From positions 4,973,606 to 5,037,605 of the forward strand of contig NC_034016.1 of NCBI RefSeq assembly GCF_000346465.2: a stretch of 64,000 nt of DNA. Reading direction: 5' to 3'. Position 1 is the stretch's first letter; each line of letters starts with the position of its first letter. Position numbers and translations under genes: made by a program. This DNA is from Prunus persica. Taxonomy: Eukaryota; Streptophyta; Magnoliopsida; Rosales; Rosaceae. The notes beneath the pieces were generated by a model that was not told the origin of the DNA, did not search any database, and saw only the letters and a program-made list of their open reading frames with translations. Below are positions 48,170 to 59,944 of this stretch, piece by piece.

Positions 48170-49200
48170 TATCTAATTCCACCACGTATCACGATGAGGT
48201 GACATCCATTTGTTCCTTCTTAAGAGCAAACAACAAAGGTTCCATGTGGATTTGTTCAATAGCCTCTTTTTATAAATTATATTAGCAGATGTTATCAAGA
48301 TTAAACCTATCGCCAAACACTTAAACTGCTTCATCCAATTGATGAGTGGTGAAAATAATTCATATATTTCATTCCTCCAAATGTTGGTCAAACTTTGGTA
48401 CTCTTATCATGACGATGGCGATATCCATATGTACGTCCCTAAGTGTAGACAATAAAGGTTCCAATGTGGATCTAATCAAAATTCCTCACATAACACTAGA
48501 TCCACTAATACTTTCAAGATTAAACTTTCTGCCAAATGCTTTAACTGATGCATCCAATTGATAATTAAGTGGTGAAAATTGTTCATACCATCCGTTCCTT
48601 CAAATGCTGGTTAGACTTTGGTCCTCCTGTCATGAAGATATATTGCGACATCCATTTGTACCTCCCTAAGTGCAAAAAATAAAGGTTCCAATGTTAAGCT
48701 ATTCAAAAGCCCACTCATAAACACCACACAAAACACGAAAAACCGAAAAATCAATAAACACCATGGAGGTCTTCTACCATCCGAAGCTCCAACTCTAAGC
48801 AATCAAATAGTACTCATCCTCCAGCTCCTTCAAAATGTCAAGGATAGGGGCAAAGTTCAACATTAGTTCCGCGACATTTGTTTGCCAGTATTTCTATTTG
48901 CAAAGCGATTGGAAATGCATATCTTCCTTTTACCGCATGATCAATAAAATGGCTTAAGCTCAAATTCTTAGAGTTTTGCATTGATTGTTCAATTTTTCAT
49001 TTTATTTTTCCAGACATGATTAATTACCTAGTACAAATTAACATTTAAATATTTTACCTAGTTATGCTGTTGGTCTTCATTGGCCAAATCTTGTAAAGTT
49101 TCTATAGCACCAGAGACATCAGATATGTCTACCATTCTCTCTGTCTTGATTTATAGAATAACCACTCCCATCCCATAAACGTCCCCTGTTGTAAACCATT
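48170..49200 (-). pseudogene. Kinase-fragment array, most decayed unit (A)
   Basis: Minus-strand pieces such as NKSTWNLCCLLLRR, TNIWRNEIYELFSPLINWMK and STL-EPLFFALREVQMDV match parts of the better units to the right. The kinase-lobe part (about 48850-49150) is barely recognisable. It marks the left edge of the tandem array. Confidence 0.55.
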
Positions 49201-49956
49201 GACTTGTGTACATACATAATCATATTAAATGCCACCCATATGTTATATTAGTGTATTAATTTTATGCTTGATTTACATTATATTGATTCTTATTATAGTA
49301 CTGGGGGGGGACGTGTGTTACGTTGATATAGGTTGTAGAAGTACTAGCTAAATTCTATGTTGATTTAGCAATCTTTAACTTGTATCTTATGTCTTTGAGC
49401 CCAAATCCTGAAAGCTTAACATTTAAGCTCTGCATGCATAAATAGAAAACACACTTACTTAATAATATAATTAAGCTTTATTAGTAGTAACATGACGAAA
49501 TTATATTATTAATCACATGGTCTAGCTGAATAGAGTGTTTAAAATATGGTGAAAATCCAACCCTGGTGATGTGGAGTGCAATAAAGCCATACCCTGGCCA
49601 TTAACACAAAACTTTACTATGTTTTACCAACTGAGGGTTGCCCCTGATGTTGTTCCTAAGCAGGATATCTTGCAATATGCTTCCATTGTGGATAGATAGA
49701 TGGGTAAAAAAATCCAATATTCATGTTTAGCTTATCCCAAGGGGTGCATTACATTAGGATAGACTAACTTCATAGGAAACAAATGTTGTCTATACTAACC
49801 TAGACAAAAGATTCAAAAGTGCACTCAGAACACTAGATCTATTGATAATATCAAGATTAAACTTGTCACAAAACATTTCGATTACGGCATCCAATGGATG
49901 AGCAATGAAAATTATTTATACTATCCGGTGCTCTAAATGCAACTCAAAAGCCCTTT
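49201..49956. other. Diverged sequence inside the kinase-fragment array
   Basis: AT-rich DNA without recognisable coding parts until about 49800, where array-type sequence (ACTAGATCTATTGATAATATC) returns. No separate feature is supported. Confidence 0.4.
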
Positions 49957-50487
49957 CATAACGCTAGGGATGACAATTTTCCCTATTGGTTAGGGTCTTC
50001 GCGGGGATTCAACAGTAATGGGTCGAGTATGAAGGATAACAAATAGATATGGGGACGAGTTTGGGGAACTTTTCGAGTATGATGTTCGGGGAGGGGCAAG
50101 GATGATTTTCTAATCCCCGACCTGAACCCTCTCCATTTAGAATATATATACATGTGTGTGTATGTGTAATTGATTTTATCATATAATTATATTATTAAGA
50201 TGTATGATGATGGTGCAACTTCTATAATGATGATCATGTCTTGAACATGTACTCATGACATGTATTAATTTTTTTAACTAGTCTAGACTTTTAGTTATGA
50301 TTTGAAAAATAAAATTAAAAAAATGATGAATCAGATCTACAGTATGTGGATTGTTGTTCTTGGAAGCTTGGTTGGGGGATCAACGAGCGCATCATGGCCA
50401 TAAAATGTGTGTGTGAGAGAGGGAGAGGGTGCAATTAAACCCAAGAAAGAAACCTAATTTGGGCTCATTGCCACCCCTACATAACAC
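49957..50487. mobile_element. Non-autonomous hAT element, array copy a (515 bp)
   Basis: CATAACGC (49957-49964) and CATAACAC (50480-50487) flank an insert that begins TAGGGATGACAAT and ends ATTGCCACCCCTA. These are inverted ends of the TAGGGRTGRCAAT type with an 8-bp target duplication, as in hAT elements. Related copies occur at 51284-51773 and about 54320-54824, always at the same site of the array unit. Confidence 0.82.
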
Positions 50488-50573
50488 TTGATTAGTTGAT
50501 GAATATCAAACTTCCCTCCATAATATTTAACTATTTCGGCCAATTGACAATTAGTTAAAAATAGTCATACTAG

Positions 50574-51120
50574 TCATTCTTCCAAATGTATGATGATATC
50601 ATCCATTTGTACCTTCATAAGCGTAGACAATAAAGGTTCCAATGTCGATCTATTCAAAAGCTTCCATCTTGTCGTTTTTCTCCTAACAAATTCCGTCAAA
50701 ATTTCCAAGTTGGTGGGGCGCTCTTGATGATTAATAGCATTGCAGCTGCTTATCATCATCGCCATCTGGAAAGTTTCTTCTAAGGCATAATCTTTTTTAA
50801 TAACTGAATCTATAAACTCCTTAAGCTTTGATTTCTAAAAACTCATTTCAAACAAGGCATTAAATCAATATTCTTTCTAAGTACTAGTTTAATTATAAAT
50901 AATAGGGTTATACAAATTTACCAGCTTCACATGGTTGCTTTTGTTATCCGCCAAATACTATAAAGTATCCCTAGCCCCACCTTGTTTAGTTATATCTTCA
51001 CGTGCCTTGTGGCCCTTAATCAACTCGAGTAGTTACATGTCAGAGATATCTCCCTCACGACACGTCAAAGCAACCTTCGTATCGAAACCTTCCATGTGGA
51101 TATATTCCGCTGATCTATCA
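50574..51120 (-). pseudogene. Kinase-fragment array, unit B
   Basis: Two exon-like parts on the minus strand. The first (about 51110-50930) encodes a decayed version of GDIFAFGVVLLELIKGHK and GGARDTLQYLEDNKSN, the kinase subdomain IX region. It is followed by a GTAAATTTG donor and a short intron. The second (about 50836-50574) encodes MAMMISSCNAINHQERPTNL and EILTEFVRRK, the subdomain XI region, then a tail with STLEPLLSTLMKVQMDD. The first part has stops, for example in place of the FGVV segment, so no kinase can be made. Confidence 0.7.
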
Positions 51121-51283
51121 AGATCAAACTTGCCATCAAAACACTTTAACTATTTAGTCCAATTTAGGAGTGGTGAAGATTATTCATACGAGTAATTCCT
51201 CCAAATGATGGTTAGACTTCCATTTGTACCTCCGTAATCACAAACAATAAAGGTTGAAAAGTGGATTTACTCAAAAGCCCTGT

Positions 51284-51773
51284 CATAACTTTAGGGGTGG
51301 AAATTTTCCTCATGGGAAAGGTTCATCATGAGGATTCGACCATAATAGGTCGAGTATGAAGGATAAAAAAAGGATATGAGGATGCGTTCAGGGAATTTTT
51401 CAAGTATGGTGTTTGGGGAGAGGCTGGGATGGTTTTCTAATCCTGACCCGAACCCTCCCCGTTTAGAATATATATATACACACACTTATATTATTAAGAT
51501 GTATGATGGTGGTGCCACTTCTATAATGACGATCATGTCTTGAACTTATAGTTATAACATGTATTAAATTTTTTTGACAAATAAGAAAATGATAAGTGAG
51601 ATCTATAGTATATGGATTGCTGTTCTTGCATGATTGGCTATTCTTGGCAGCTTGGTTGTGGGATCAACAAGCGCATCATGGCCATAAAATGTGTGTGAGA
51701 GGGAGGGAGAGAGTGCGACTAAACCCAAGAAAAAGAACCCTAATTTGGGCTCATTGTCATCCTTACATAACAC
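51284..51773. mobile_element. Non-autonomous hAT element, array copy b (474 bp)
   Basis: Flanked by CATAACTT and CATAACAC. The insert (51292-51765) begins TAGGGGTGGAAAT and ends ATTGTCATCCTTA. The interior matches copy a, including GATCATGTCTTGAAC and GGCCATAAAATGTGTG. Confidence 0.78.
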
Positions 51774-51859
51774 TAGATTAGTTGATGTCAATATCAAACT
51801 CCCTTCCACAACATTTAATTGTTTCGTCTAATTGACAATTTGTAAAAAATAATCATACC

Positions 51860-52410
51860 AGTCATTCTTCCAAATGTATGACGATATCATCCATTTATAC
51901 CTTCGTAAGCACAGTCAATAAAGGATTCAATGTGGATATTCAAAAGCTTCCATCTTATCATTTTTCTCCTTAAAGATTCCATCAAAATCTCTAAGTTGGT
52001 GGGGCTCTCTTGATGATTAATAGCGAGGTAGTTGCTTATCATCATCGCCATCTAAACAACTGCTTCTAGGGCATAATCTTTTTTAATTACTGGATCTATT
52101 AACTCTTCGATTTCTAAAAACTCATTTCAAACAAGGCATTATATTAATAATTCTTTCTATATACTAGTTTAATTATAAATAATAGGGTTATACAAATTTA
52201 CCAACTTCGCAGGATTGCTTTTGTTGTCCTCCAAATACTGTAAAGTGTCCCTAACCCTACCTTGTTTAGTTACATCTTCACGCCTACCTACCTTGTGGCC
52301 TTTAATCAACTCGAGCAGTACCACTCCAAATGCAAAGATATCTCATTCAAGAGACATCAAAGCTACCTCCATAAGAATTGACATCGAACCTTCAATGTGG
52401 ATTTATTCAG
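51860..52410 (-). pseudogene. Kinase-fragment array, unit C
   Basis: Same two-part layout as the other units: a subdomain IX-like part at about 52400-52200 with the conserved CTCCAAATACTGTAAAG complement, an intron beginning GTAAATTTG, and a subdomain XI-like part at about 52110-51870. Base changes and stops interrupt the frames. Confidence 0.65.
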
Positions 52411-52704
52411 AGGCCCTCTCACAACAATAGATCTGTTGATCTATTAAGATAAAACTTGCCATCAAACACTTTAACTATTTCATCCAATTGCAGAGTGGTG
52501 AAGGTTATTCATACGAGCCATTACTCCAAATGTTAGTAAACTTCCATTTGTACCTCCGTAATCACAAACAACAAAGATTGAAACGTGGATTGACTCAAAT
52601 GCCCTCTCATAACACTAGATTGGTTGATGTTATCAATATCAAACTTCCCTCCACAAGATTTAACTATTTCGTCCAATTGATAATTGGTAAAAAATATTCA
52701 TATT

Positions 52705-53260
52705 AGTCATTCCTCCAAATATACAATGATGACGTCCAGTTGTCCCTTCCTAAGCGCAGACAATAAAGATTCCAATGTGGATCAATTCAAAAGCTTCCAT
52801 CTTATTGTTTTTCTCCCAAAAGATTCAATCAAAATTTCCGATTTGATGGGGCAATCTTGATGGTTAATGGTAAGGCACCTGCTTATCATCATCGCCATTT
52901 GGAAAGCCGCTTCCTGGGCATAGTCTTTTTTAATTATTGGATCTATAAACTCCTTAAGCTTTGATTTCTAAAAACTCATTCCAAACAAGGCATTATATCA
53001 ATAATTCTTTCTATGTACTAATTTAATTATAAAGAATAAGGTTATACAAATTTACCATCTTCGCAAGATTGCTTTTGTTGTCCTCCAAATACTGTAAAGT
53101 ATCCCTAGCCCCACGCAGTTTAGTTATACCTTCACGTCTGCCTACGTTGTGGCCTTTAATCAACTAGAGTAATACCACTCCAAATGCAAAGATATCTCAC
53201 TCACGAGACATCAAAGCTACCTCCATAAGAGTTGAAATCGAACCTTCCATGTGGATTTAT
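52705..53260 (-). pseudogene. Kinase-fragment array, unit D
   Basis: Two-part unit about 860 bp from unit C. On the minus strand the first part reads close to GDIFAFGVVL then a stop. The second reads close to MAMMISRCLTINHQDCPIKS. It is decayed, and has no hAT insertion at its CATAACAC site (52606-52613). Confidence 0.65.
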
Positions 53261-53564
53261 TTAGAGGCCCTCTCATAACAAGAGATCCATTGATCTATCA
53301 AGATAAAACTTGCCATCAAACACTTTAACTATTTCGTCCAATTGATGAGTGGTGAAGGTTATTTATACGAACCATTCCTCCAAATGTTGGTTAAACTTCC
53401 ATTTGTACCTCTGTAATCAGAAACAACAAAGGTTGAAATGTGGATTGACCCAAATGCCCTCTCATAGCACTAGATTAGTTGGTGTTATCAATATCAAACT
53501 TCCTTCCACAAGATTTAACTATTTTGTCCAATTGAAAATTGGTAAAAAAATATTCATAGCAGTC

Positions 53565-54120
53565 ATTCCTCCAAATATACGAGGATGACATCCAGTTGGC
53601 CCTCCCTAAGTGCAGACAATAAAGGTTCCAATGTCGATCTATTCAAAAGCTTCCATCTTATTATTTTTCTCCTAAAAGATTCCATCAAAATTTCCAAGTT
53701 GGTGGGTGCTCTTGAGGGTTAATACCGAGGCACCTACTTATCATCATCGCCATCTGGAAAGCCGCTTCTAGGGCATAGTCTTTTTTAATTACTGGATCTA
53801 TGAACTTCTTAAGCTTCGATTTCTAAAAACTCATTTCAAACTAGGCCCAATATCAATAATTATTTCTATGTACCTATTTCATTATAAAGAATAGGGCTAT
53901 ACAATTTACCAACTTTGCAGGATTGCTTTGGTTGTCCTCCAAATACTGTAAAGTATCCCTAACCCCACCTTGTTTAGTTATATCTTAACGTCTGCCTACC
54001 TTCTGGCCTTTAATCAACTCATGCAACACCACTCCAAATGCAAAGATATCTCCCTCAGGAGACATCAAAGCTACCTCCATAAGCGTTGCCATCGAACCTT
54101 CCATGTGGATTTATTCGGAG
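53565..54120 (-). pseudogene. Kinase-fragment array, unit E
   Basis: Two-part unit about 850 bp from unit D. The first part keeps GDIFAFGVVLHEL-like coding and the tract ending CAGTATTTGGAGGACAACC. The second keeps the NPQE-R-TNLEIL region with indels. It has no hAT insertion at its CATAAC site upstream of TAGATTAG (53461-53475). Confidence 0.65.
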
Positions 54121-54319
54121 GCCCTTTCATAACACTAGATTCTTTGATCTATCAAGATTAAACCTGCCATCAAACACTTTAACTAATTCGTCAAATTGAT
54201 GAGTGGTGAAGATTATTCAAACGTGCCATTACTCCAAATGATGGTTAGACTTCCATTTCTACCTTCGTAATCACAAACAACAAAGATTCTAATGTGGATT
54301 GAGTCAAAAGCCCTTTCAA

Positions 54320-54824
54320 ACTTGGATTTTCCTCATGAGTAAGGGTCTTCACAGGGATTCAACCCTAATAGGTCGTGTATGAAGTATAAAAAATGGATAT
54401 GGGGTCAGCTCGGAATTTTTCAAGTATGGTGTTCCAGGAGGGGAAAGGATGGTTTTCTAACCCCGACCCGAAACCTCCCCGTTTAGAATATATGTAATTT
54501 ATTTTATCATATAATTATATTAAGATGTACGATGGTGGTGGTACTTCTATAATGAAGATCATGTCTTGAACATGTAGTTATGACATGTTTTAATTTTTTT
54601 AACTAGTCTAGACTTTTAGTTATGATATGAAAAAAATAAAATTGATGAATGAGATCTACAGTACCTCGATTTTTGTTCTTGCATGATTGGTTGTTCTTGG
54701 CAGCTTGATTGTGGGATCATCGTGCACATCAGGGCCATAAAATGTGTGTGAGAGAGGGAGAGAGTGCAATTGAACCCAAGAAAAAGAACGCTAATTTGGG
54801 CACATTGCCATCCCTACATAACAC
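54320..54824. mobile_element. Non-autonomous hAT element, array copy c (left end degraded)
   Basis: The right end ATTGCCATCCCTA followed by CATAACAC (54817-54824) is intact. The left inverted repeat is lost, the sequence starting GGATTTTCCTCATGAG. The interior matches copies a and b. Confidence 0.7.
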
Positions 54825-54828
54825 TAGA

Positions 54829-55465
54829 TTAGTTGATGTTAACAATATCAAACTTTCCTCCACAAGATTTAACTATTTCGTCTAATTGAAAATTAGTAAA
54901 AAATATCCATACCAGTCGTTTCTCCAATTGTACGATGATGACATCCATTTGTCCCTCCCTAAGCGCAGATAATAAAAGTTCCAATGTGGATCTATTCCAA
55001 AGCTTCCATTTTATTGTTTTTCTCCCAAAATATTCCATCAAAATTTCTAAGTTGGTGGGGCGCTCTTGAGGGTTAATAGTAAGGCACTTGCTTATCATCA
55101 TCACCATCTGGAAAGCAGCTTCTAGGGCATAGTCTTTTTAATTCTTGGATCCATAAACTCCTTAAGCTTCTATTTTTTAAAACTCATTTCAAACAAGGCC
55201 TAATATCAATAATTGTTTTTACGTACTAGTTTAATTATAAAGAATAGGGTTATACAAATTTACCAGCTTCGCAGGATTGCTTTTGTTGTCCTCCAAATAC
55301 TGTAAAGTATCCCTAGCCCCACCTTGTGTAGTTATATATTCATGTCTGCTTAGCTTGTGGCTTTTAACCAATTCGTGCAGTACCACCCCAAACGCCAAGA
55401 TATCACCCTCACAAGACATCAAAACTACCTCGACAAGCGTACACATCAAAGCTTCCATGTAGATT
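54829..55465 (-). pseudogene. Kinase-fragment array, unit F (best preserved)
   Basis: The first part (55458-55256) encodes EGDILAFGVVLHELVKSHK and GGARDTLQYLEDNKSNPAKL, matching protein-kinase subdomain IX (DxxAFGVVLxEL). It ends at a GTAAATTTG donor. After a 90-bp intron the second part (about 55171-54829) encodes KLKEFMDP, MVMMISKCLTINPQERPTNL and EILMEYFGRK (subdomain XI, invariant Arg in ERPT) and the STLELLLSALREGQMDV tail. A one-base loss near 55135 breaks the frame. The ATP-binding and catalytic loops are absent. The source kinase is not identified; a receptor-like kinase is likely. Confidence 0.75.
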
Positions 55466-55779
55466 TATTTAGGAGTCCTCTCATCACACTAGATTTGCTA
55501 ATCTATCAATTTCAAACTTGCCATCAAAGACTTTAACTGTTCTCTCCAATTGATGAGTGGTGAAGCATATTCATAAGAGCTATTCCTCCAAATGCTGGTT
55601 AGACTTCCATTTGTAGCTCCGTAATAAAAAATAAAACAAAGATTCAAACGTGGATTTACTCAAAATCTCTCTCATAACACTAGATTAGTTGGTGTTTTTA
55701 ATATCAAACTTCCCTCCATAAGATTTACTTGTTTCATCCAATTGATAATTGGTAAAAACCAATCATGAATGCTCTCGTT
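55466..55779 (-). repeat. Right edge of the kinase-fragment array
   Basis: Array-unit spacer with the site CATAACACTAGATTAGTTGG (55673-55692), here without a hAT insertion. The array stops at about 55780, where copia sequence begins. Confidence 0.55.
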
Positions 55780-56740
55780 TTGGGAAAAATGGTGAAGATA
55801 TTTGTCTTGCGCATAGTGCAACTAGGCACACAATTATTTGAGATAAAAAATATTTTGACAATTTACATTTCTCAAAAGTTAAGGTAACTACCATACTAGA
55901 TTCTGCAAACCTAAGTGACAGCTCTGGAAGAGCTCAAACTTTGTTACCCAATGGGACTCAATTCTCTACTGATAATGGTTTGCACTCTTCAAAATCGAGA
56001 AGGGATTTACTCAGTTTTGAAGACATTCAAAAGAATGGATACTATATTGAAACTAAAAATGGTCACAATGTGGAGTATCTTTGCTTTACCTCCAATATTA
56101 ATAACCAGAGGTATATATTGGAACCACTTCATGCTTTCTCTTATGGGTTGTATTATACGACCATCAAAGTAGTTGAAGTCCATGTTGTCATCAACCAGAA
56201 GTTCATAAACCCGACGATTTTCATGTGTGGCATGATCGTCTTGGCCATCTTAGATCCACAATGATGCGTAGGATTATTTCAAATTCAAATGGACATCCAG
56301 TAAGGCCTTACCATAGTGCTTTGTCCATTGCACAGTCTTGCAAAGCTTGCTCCCAAGGGAAATTGATCATTAGAACATCTCAGTCAAAACTTGGCTTTGA
56401 ATGTCCATATTTGTTAACAGCAAATTCATGGGGATATTTGTTGGCCAATTCAACGATCTTGTGGACCATTATGTTATTTTATGGTTTTAATAGATGCATT
56501 TACAAGATGGTCAAAGTTTTGCCTATTGTCAACTCGTAATGTTACTTTTGCTAGGCTTCTTGCTCAGATAATTAAATTACGAGCACAATTCCTTGATTAT
56601 CCAATCAAGTCAATTCAACTTGATAATGCTAGTGAGTTTACCTCTCAACTTTTGATACTTAATGCATGTCACTTGGGATTGATTTTGAGCACCCAGTTCC
56701 CCACGTCCATACTCAAAATAGATTAGCATAAGCTTTTATT
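55780..56740 (+). pseudogene. Ty1/copia polyprotein fragment (GAG-pre-integrase and integrase), decayed
   Basis: Three plus-strand frames in succession encode LPNGTQFSTDNGLHSSK and SFEDIQKNGYYIET (GAG-pre-integrase), then WHDRLGHLRSTMM with SCKACSQGKL (the His/Cys zinc part of integrase). Next come FMVLIDAFTRWSKF and IKSIQLDNASEFTSQ, the integrase core with its second Asp. Frameshifts separate the parts. Protease, reverse transcriptase and RNase H are not recognisable, so the element is dead. Confidence 0.85.
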
Positions 56741-57136
56741 AAGGATCTCCAGCTTATTGCTCACACTTTGCTGTAAAGTAATAAAATAAAACCATGATGT
56801 GTACTTGTGTAAGGTGTGCCAGCACGGTGACCACATTGGTTGTGCATCTGAGTGAATATTTATAGTGTGGCTAAATGCGCAAGATCATGATTCTTAATTA
56901 AAGCGAATCTGGCCAATGAAAGAACACCTCTCGTCATAGGTTCTTTTACCTTGCCAACAAGGCTTTTTATATGGTTAGAGTGTCAGCGAGTTGGGCAACT
57001 AGATGATGCTCCCACAAATAAACTCAAAAAGTTATGAAAATTTGTGCAACATATGGATTAAATAGTGCTCAAGATGAACTCTGAATCGAAACAAAGCAAA
57101 TCTTGTTGATATACTGGATGAACGTTTACAATGGGT
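56741..57136. other. Degenerate sequence between the copia fragment and R1
   Basis: Low-level resemblance to the 3' part of a copia internal region (short coding-like stretches with stops), immediately before an LTR-like repeat. Nothing firmer can be said. Confidence 0.35.
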
Positions 57137-57720
57137 TGTTAGAAATATGTCCTAAAGCAATACTTAGATGTAAACTTTATGGATATTTCACCTTATTATT
57201 TAATATAAATGGGCATGATGTTGTTTTAAGTAACTGCTTCATTAAATGTTGTTTATTTAATCAACGAGTCCATGTAATGTGAGATGAGGAAAGTGATTAA
57301 AGATGTTGAGTCCATGAGACCTTTCCCTATAAGCTCACATCCTAAAGAGTTCCTAGTCATCGGCTTGTCAACTAGGCATTGACAATCCGTAAAGAGCATA
57401 CACTATATCTACTCAATTGGGAGGATGACTGGTCTCAAGTCATTTATGTAGAGACACTAAGATAAGTGTATGGGTGTTCACTAGAGAGTGAATTCACTTA
57501 ACACGATTAACCAAGAGATCTTGTAAGGAGGTTTTACTTACATATCAAACAAGAGCTTTATAGTTGCAATAATGTAAGCTAATCCTTGACCCGAGGCACC
57601 ACAGTTTGTCTTGTGGAAAGCGTTGTGGATTCTTAGATCATAACTAAATAGTTTGAGTTCTCTCGAAGGCATGATTCTATGGTATAAGTTGGGGGTTCAT
57701 GATCACTCTATGGAGGCAGG
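57137..57720 (+). repeat. Repeat R1, copy f (putative LTR)
   Basis: Begins TGTTAGAAATATGTCC. It carries the R1 blocks GAGACCTTTCCC, CTCAATTGGGAGGATGAC and GTCTCAAGTCATT. It follows a copia fragment directly, which suggests R1 may be a copia LTR family. Confidence 0.6.
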
Positions 57721-57739
57721 TGACTCGATAAAACCTTCA

Positions 57740-58200
57740 TACACCCCCATTTGCATCATCAACGCCACCTTCGTCGGCGTTACATGCCTCCGATGGCGAA
57801 TTGCATAACTAGGAGTAGACCCATTTGCTTGGTATGCACAATGAGGTCGTACGAATCTTGAATTGCCTTCAAAAATGTGAAAACTTCGTAGTTGTCGTCT
57901 ATGTTATTGGCCAACCTTATTTGACCCATTACATATCTCGCGTTTTTAATAGCCCAGACCTAGATCGATCCCTTGGATTTTTTTGACCTCCGCGCTGTGC
58001 TAGTTTACGACGGCCACCGAAACGGCTCGTTTGATGTCCTAGGTCGGACATGCGCGAAATGCCTTGGGCGTGAGTTGGGTCGGAGACGATGACGTAGCAA
58101 GGGCTGGCGTGCTTGACTTGGTCGACGGTGACCACAAGAATGGCGCTGCTGCGGAACATCTGTGCTAGGTACCTTGAGGTTCCTGCAAGAGAATGGTGTG
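57740..58200 (-). pseudogene. Unidentified GC-rich gene fragment
   Basis: The minus strand has an open frame (58159-57929, 76 codons) with MFRSSAILVVTVDQVKHASP and CYVIVSDPTHAQGIS. A second stretch (about 57900-57800) reads NNIDDNYEVFTFLKAIQDSY. An acceptor-like CTCTTGCAG precedes the first part. The base composition is clearly GC-richer than its surroundings, as expected of exon-derived DNA. I do not recognise the family; it may be a captured or decayed exon. Confidence 0.35.
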
Positions 58201-58590
58201 TTGTGAGGAGGGAGAGAGAAGGAGAGAGATTTTTTAAAAAATGTTATTTTATTATATTTTACTATATTTTTTATTTTAAATACTTTTAAATAATTAAAAA
58301 TAAAGAATTAACTATGGTTATAGTTATAGGCAGATGTTCAATTTTTAGAAGGTGGTGTCATGGCTAACGGATATAAAACCTATTTAATTCAAATTTCAGC
58401 TATTCTAATTCAGACATATGGAAACTACATTTTGGAGAATCCCAAAGCATTTGCACACTATATCCTTAGCTTTATTAGATTTGTAGCATATATCTGTATT
58501 TTAGGTATAAATTTATAAATTGAGTTTTTCGAAATTCGTTGAAGGAATTTTTTGTCATATGTTAATGTTTTAATATATACCTAGTGTAAA
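58201..58590. other. Intergenic DNA, no gene seen
   Basis: AT-rich sequence, starting with a GA-rich tract and T/A runs. No feature supported. Confidence 0.4.
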
Positions 58591-58797
58591 GGTATTGTTG
58601 AAGAATATAAGTCTCACATCGAAAACTTGACTAAATAAAATACAAGATATAATGAATGGTTTCACTACTAATATCACCGAGGCCTTTTGTGATAAAACCC
58701 CCACACTTACTGGGCTTTATAGGTGATTAAGTTGAATACAATATCGGTGCTATTAGTAGTGAGCCGCTGACCCGTCTCTCTGAAATTTAACAGGTAT
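58591..58797 (+). mobile_element. TRIM-type solo LTR (197 bp) with GGTAT target duplication
   Basis: GGTAT occurs at 58591-58595 and 58793-58797. The 197-bp block between starts TGTTGAAGAATATAAGTC, includes TCACATCG, and ends TTTAACA. The TG..CA ends, the small size and the CACATCG motif near the start are typical of short TRIM LTRs. No second LTR or primer site is present. Confidence 0.82.
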
Positions 58798-58830
58798 AAC
58801 GTTTTGTTCTATATATGTTTTACTTAGCAT

Positions 58831-58938
58831 TGAGGTGCATCAAATATGTACCTAGAGGTGCATCAAATATCTATTTTACCTGACATTGAGGTACATTAAA
58901 TATATGTTTGACTGGACATTGAGGTACATTAAATATAA
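58831..58938 (+). repeat. Short tandem repeat, 23-33 bp units
   Basis: Four units starting GAGGTRCATYAAATAT at 58832, 58855, 58888 and 58921. Confidence 0.8.
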
Positions 58939-58941
58939 GTT

Positions 58942-59690
58942 CACTACAAATGCTTTGGGACTAAAGCCTTTAGTCACCCCATCATTAGTCACTTTTTTTG
59001 TTGTTAAGAAATTCCATGATTGCATTCATAATTCAGCCAAAAAAGCCACTAGCCACAAAGGGCCAATACAAACTAGCCACAAAAGGGCCATTACAATAAC
59101 GGAGTGGTCTAATATCAAAATTAAGACAATATGGCGTGTCTCCACTAACGATCAGGTAGGATAGAAGAAACTCTGGCATAGGCATCCCAACTAAGATTGC
59201 AAACTCAGAATAATAAAAAGGAGATAAAGCTTGAAAAAACCGAGCCATAACAATACAAATAAAACTCTCACAAAGAAGAGATGAAAAGCTCTCACAAAGG
59301 AGAGATGAAAAATTCTCACAAAATGAGAGATGAAAACTACACATAGAACCCAAAGAGTCTCTGCAACTTATTCCAAACATAAAGAAATTGCAAAAAAGAT
59401 GGTGGTGGAGATCCGACACCGAAATGCAGGTGAAAATCCGACACTGAGCCTCAGCCGCTTATAATGGTTGGATGAAAATCATAATAAAACTAAGACAAAT
59501 AGGGAAAACCCTTTGTCTATGAAAATTGGGGAAGAGGTGAAAGGAGGAAGAAAAGAGGGGAGAGGGGGGAAGAACAATGGTTTCCTCCCCCCTCAAAGTG
59601 GAAAAGGCTCTAAGAGTGTTTTTTGGGAGAAAGGGGGCTACCCCAGCATTAGTCACTAAATGTCACCAAATAATGATGACTGTTGCCATT
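58942..59690. mobile_element. Possible CACTA-like end with internal LINE-like debris
   Basis: Begins CACTACAAATGC followed by the palindrome GACTAAAG-C-CTTTAGTC, reminiscent of a CACTA end with a subterminal hairpin. CATTAGTCACT occurs both near 58982 and near 59648. No right terminus or target duplication was found. The middle contains non-coding sequence and a short tandem repeat. Treat as tentative. Confidence 0.35.
59265..59337 (+). repeat. Triplicated 24-25-bp unit
   Basis: Three units of the form CTCACAAARRAGAGATGAAAA in head-to-tail order. Confidence 0.85.
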
Positions 59691-59944
59691 TTTTATTTTT
59701 TATTTTTGTTAGCATGGTATTGTACCTGGAGCATAGGAATCTGATTATCAAATTTAAGAAAGGGTGCAATAATAACCCGCCACAAAAAGAAATGCCACGT
59801 TAAATTGAAATTTGCACAAGTCAAGCTACAAAAATAGATGAAGGGTCTGATAATGAAATGTAATAATTCATTTAATTACACGATCAAATATAATCATTAA
59901 TGGCCTATAAATTCTCATCTTACCCATTTTAAACAATCAATCCT

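Noticed and set aside
50574..55465. Functional receptor-like kinase genes
   Set aside because: Only subdomains IX and XI are present in each unit, with stops and indels; ATP-binding and catalytic loops are absent.
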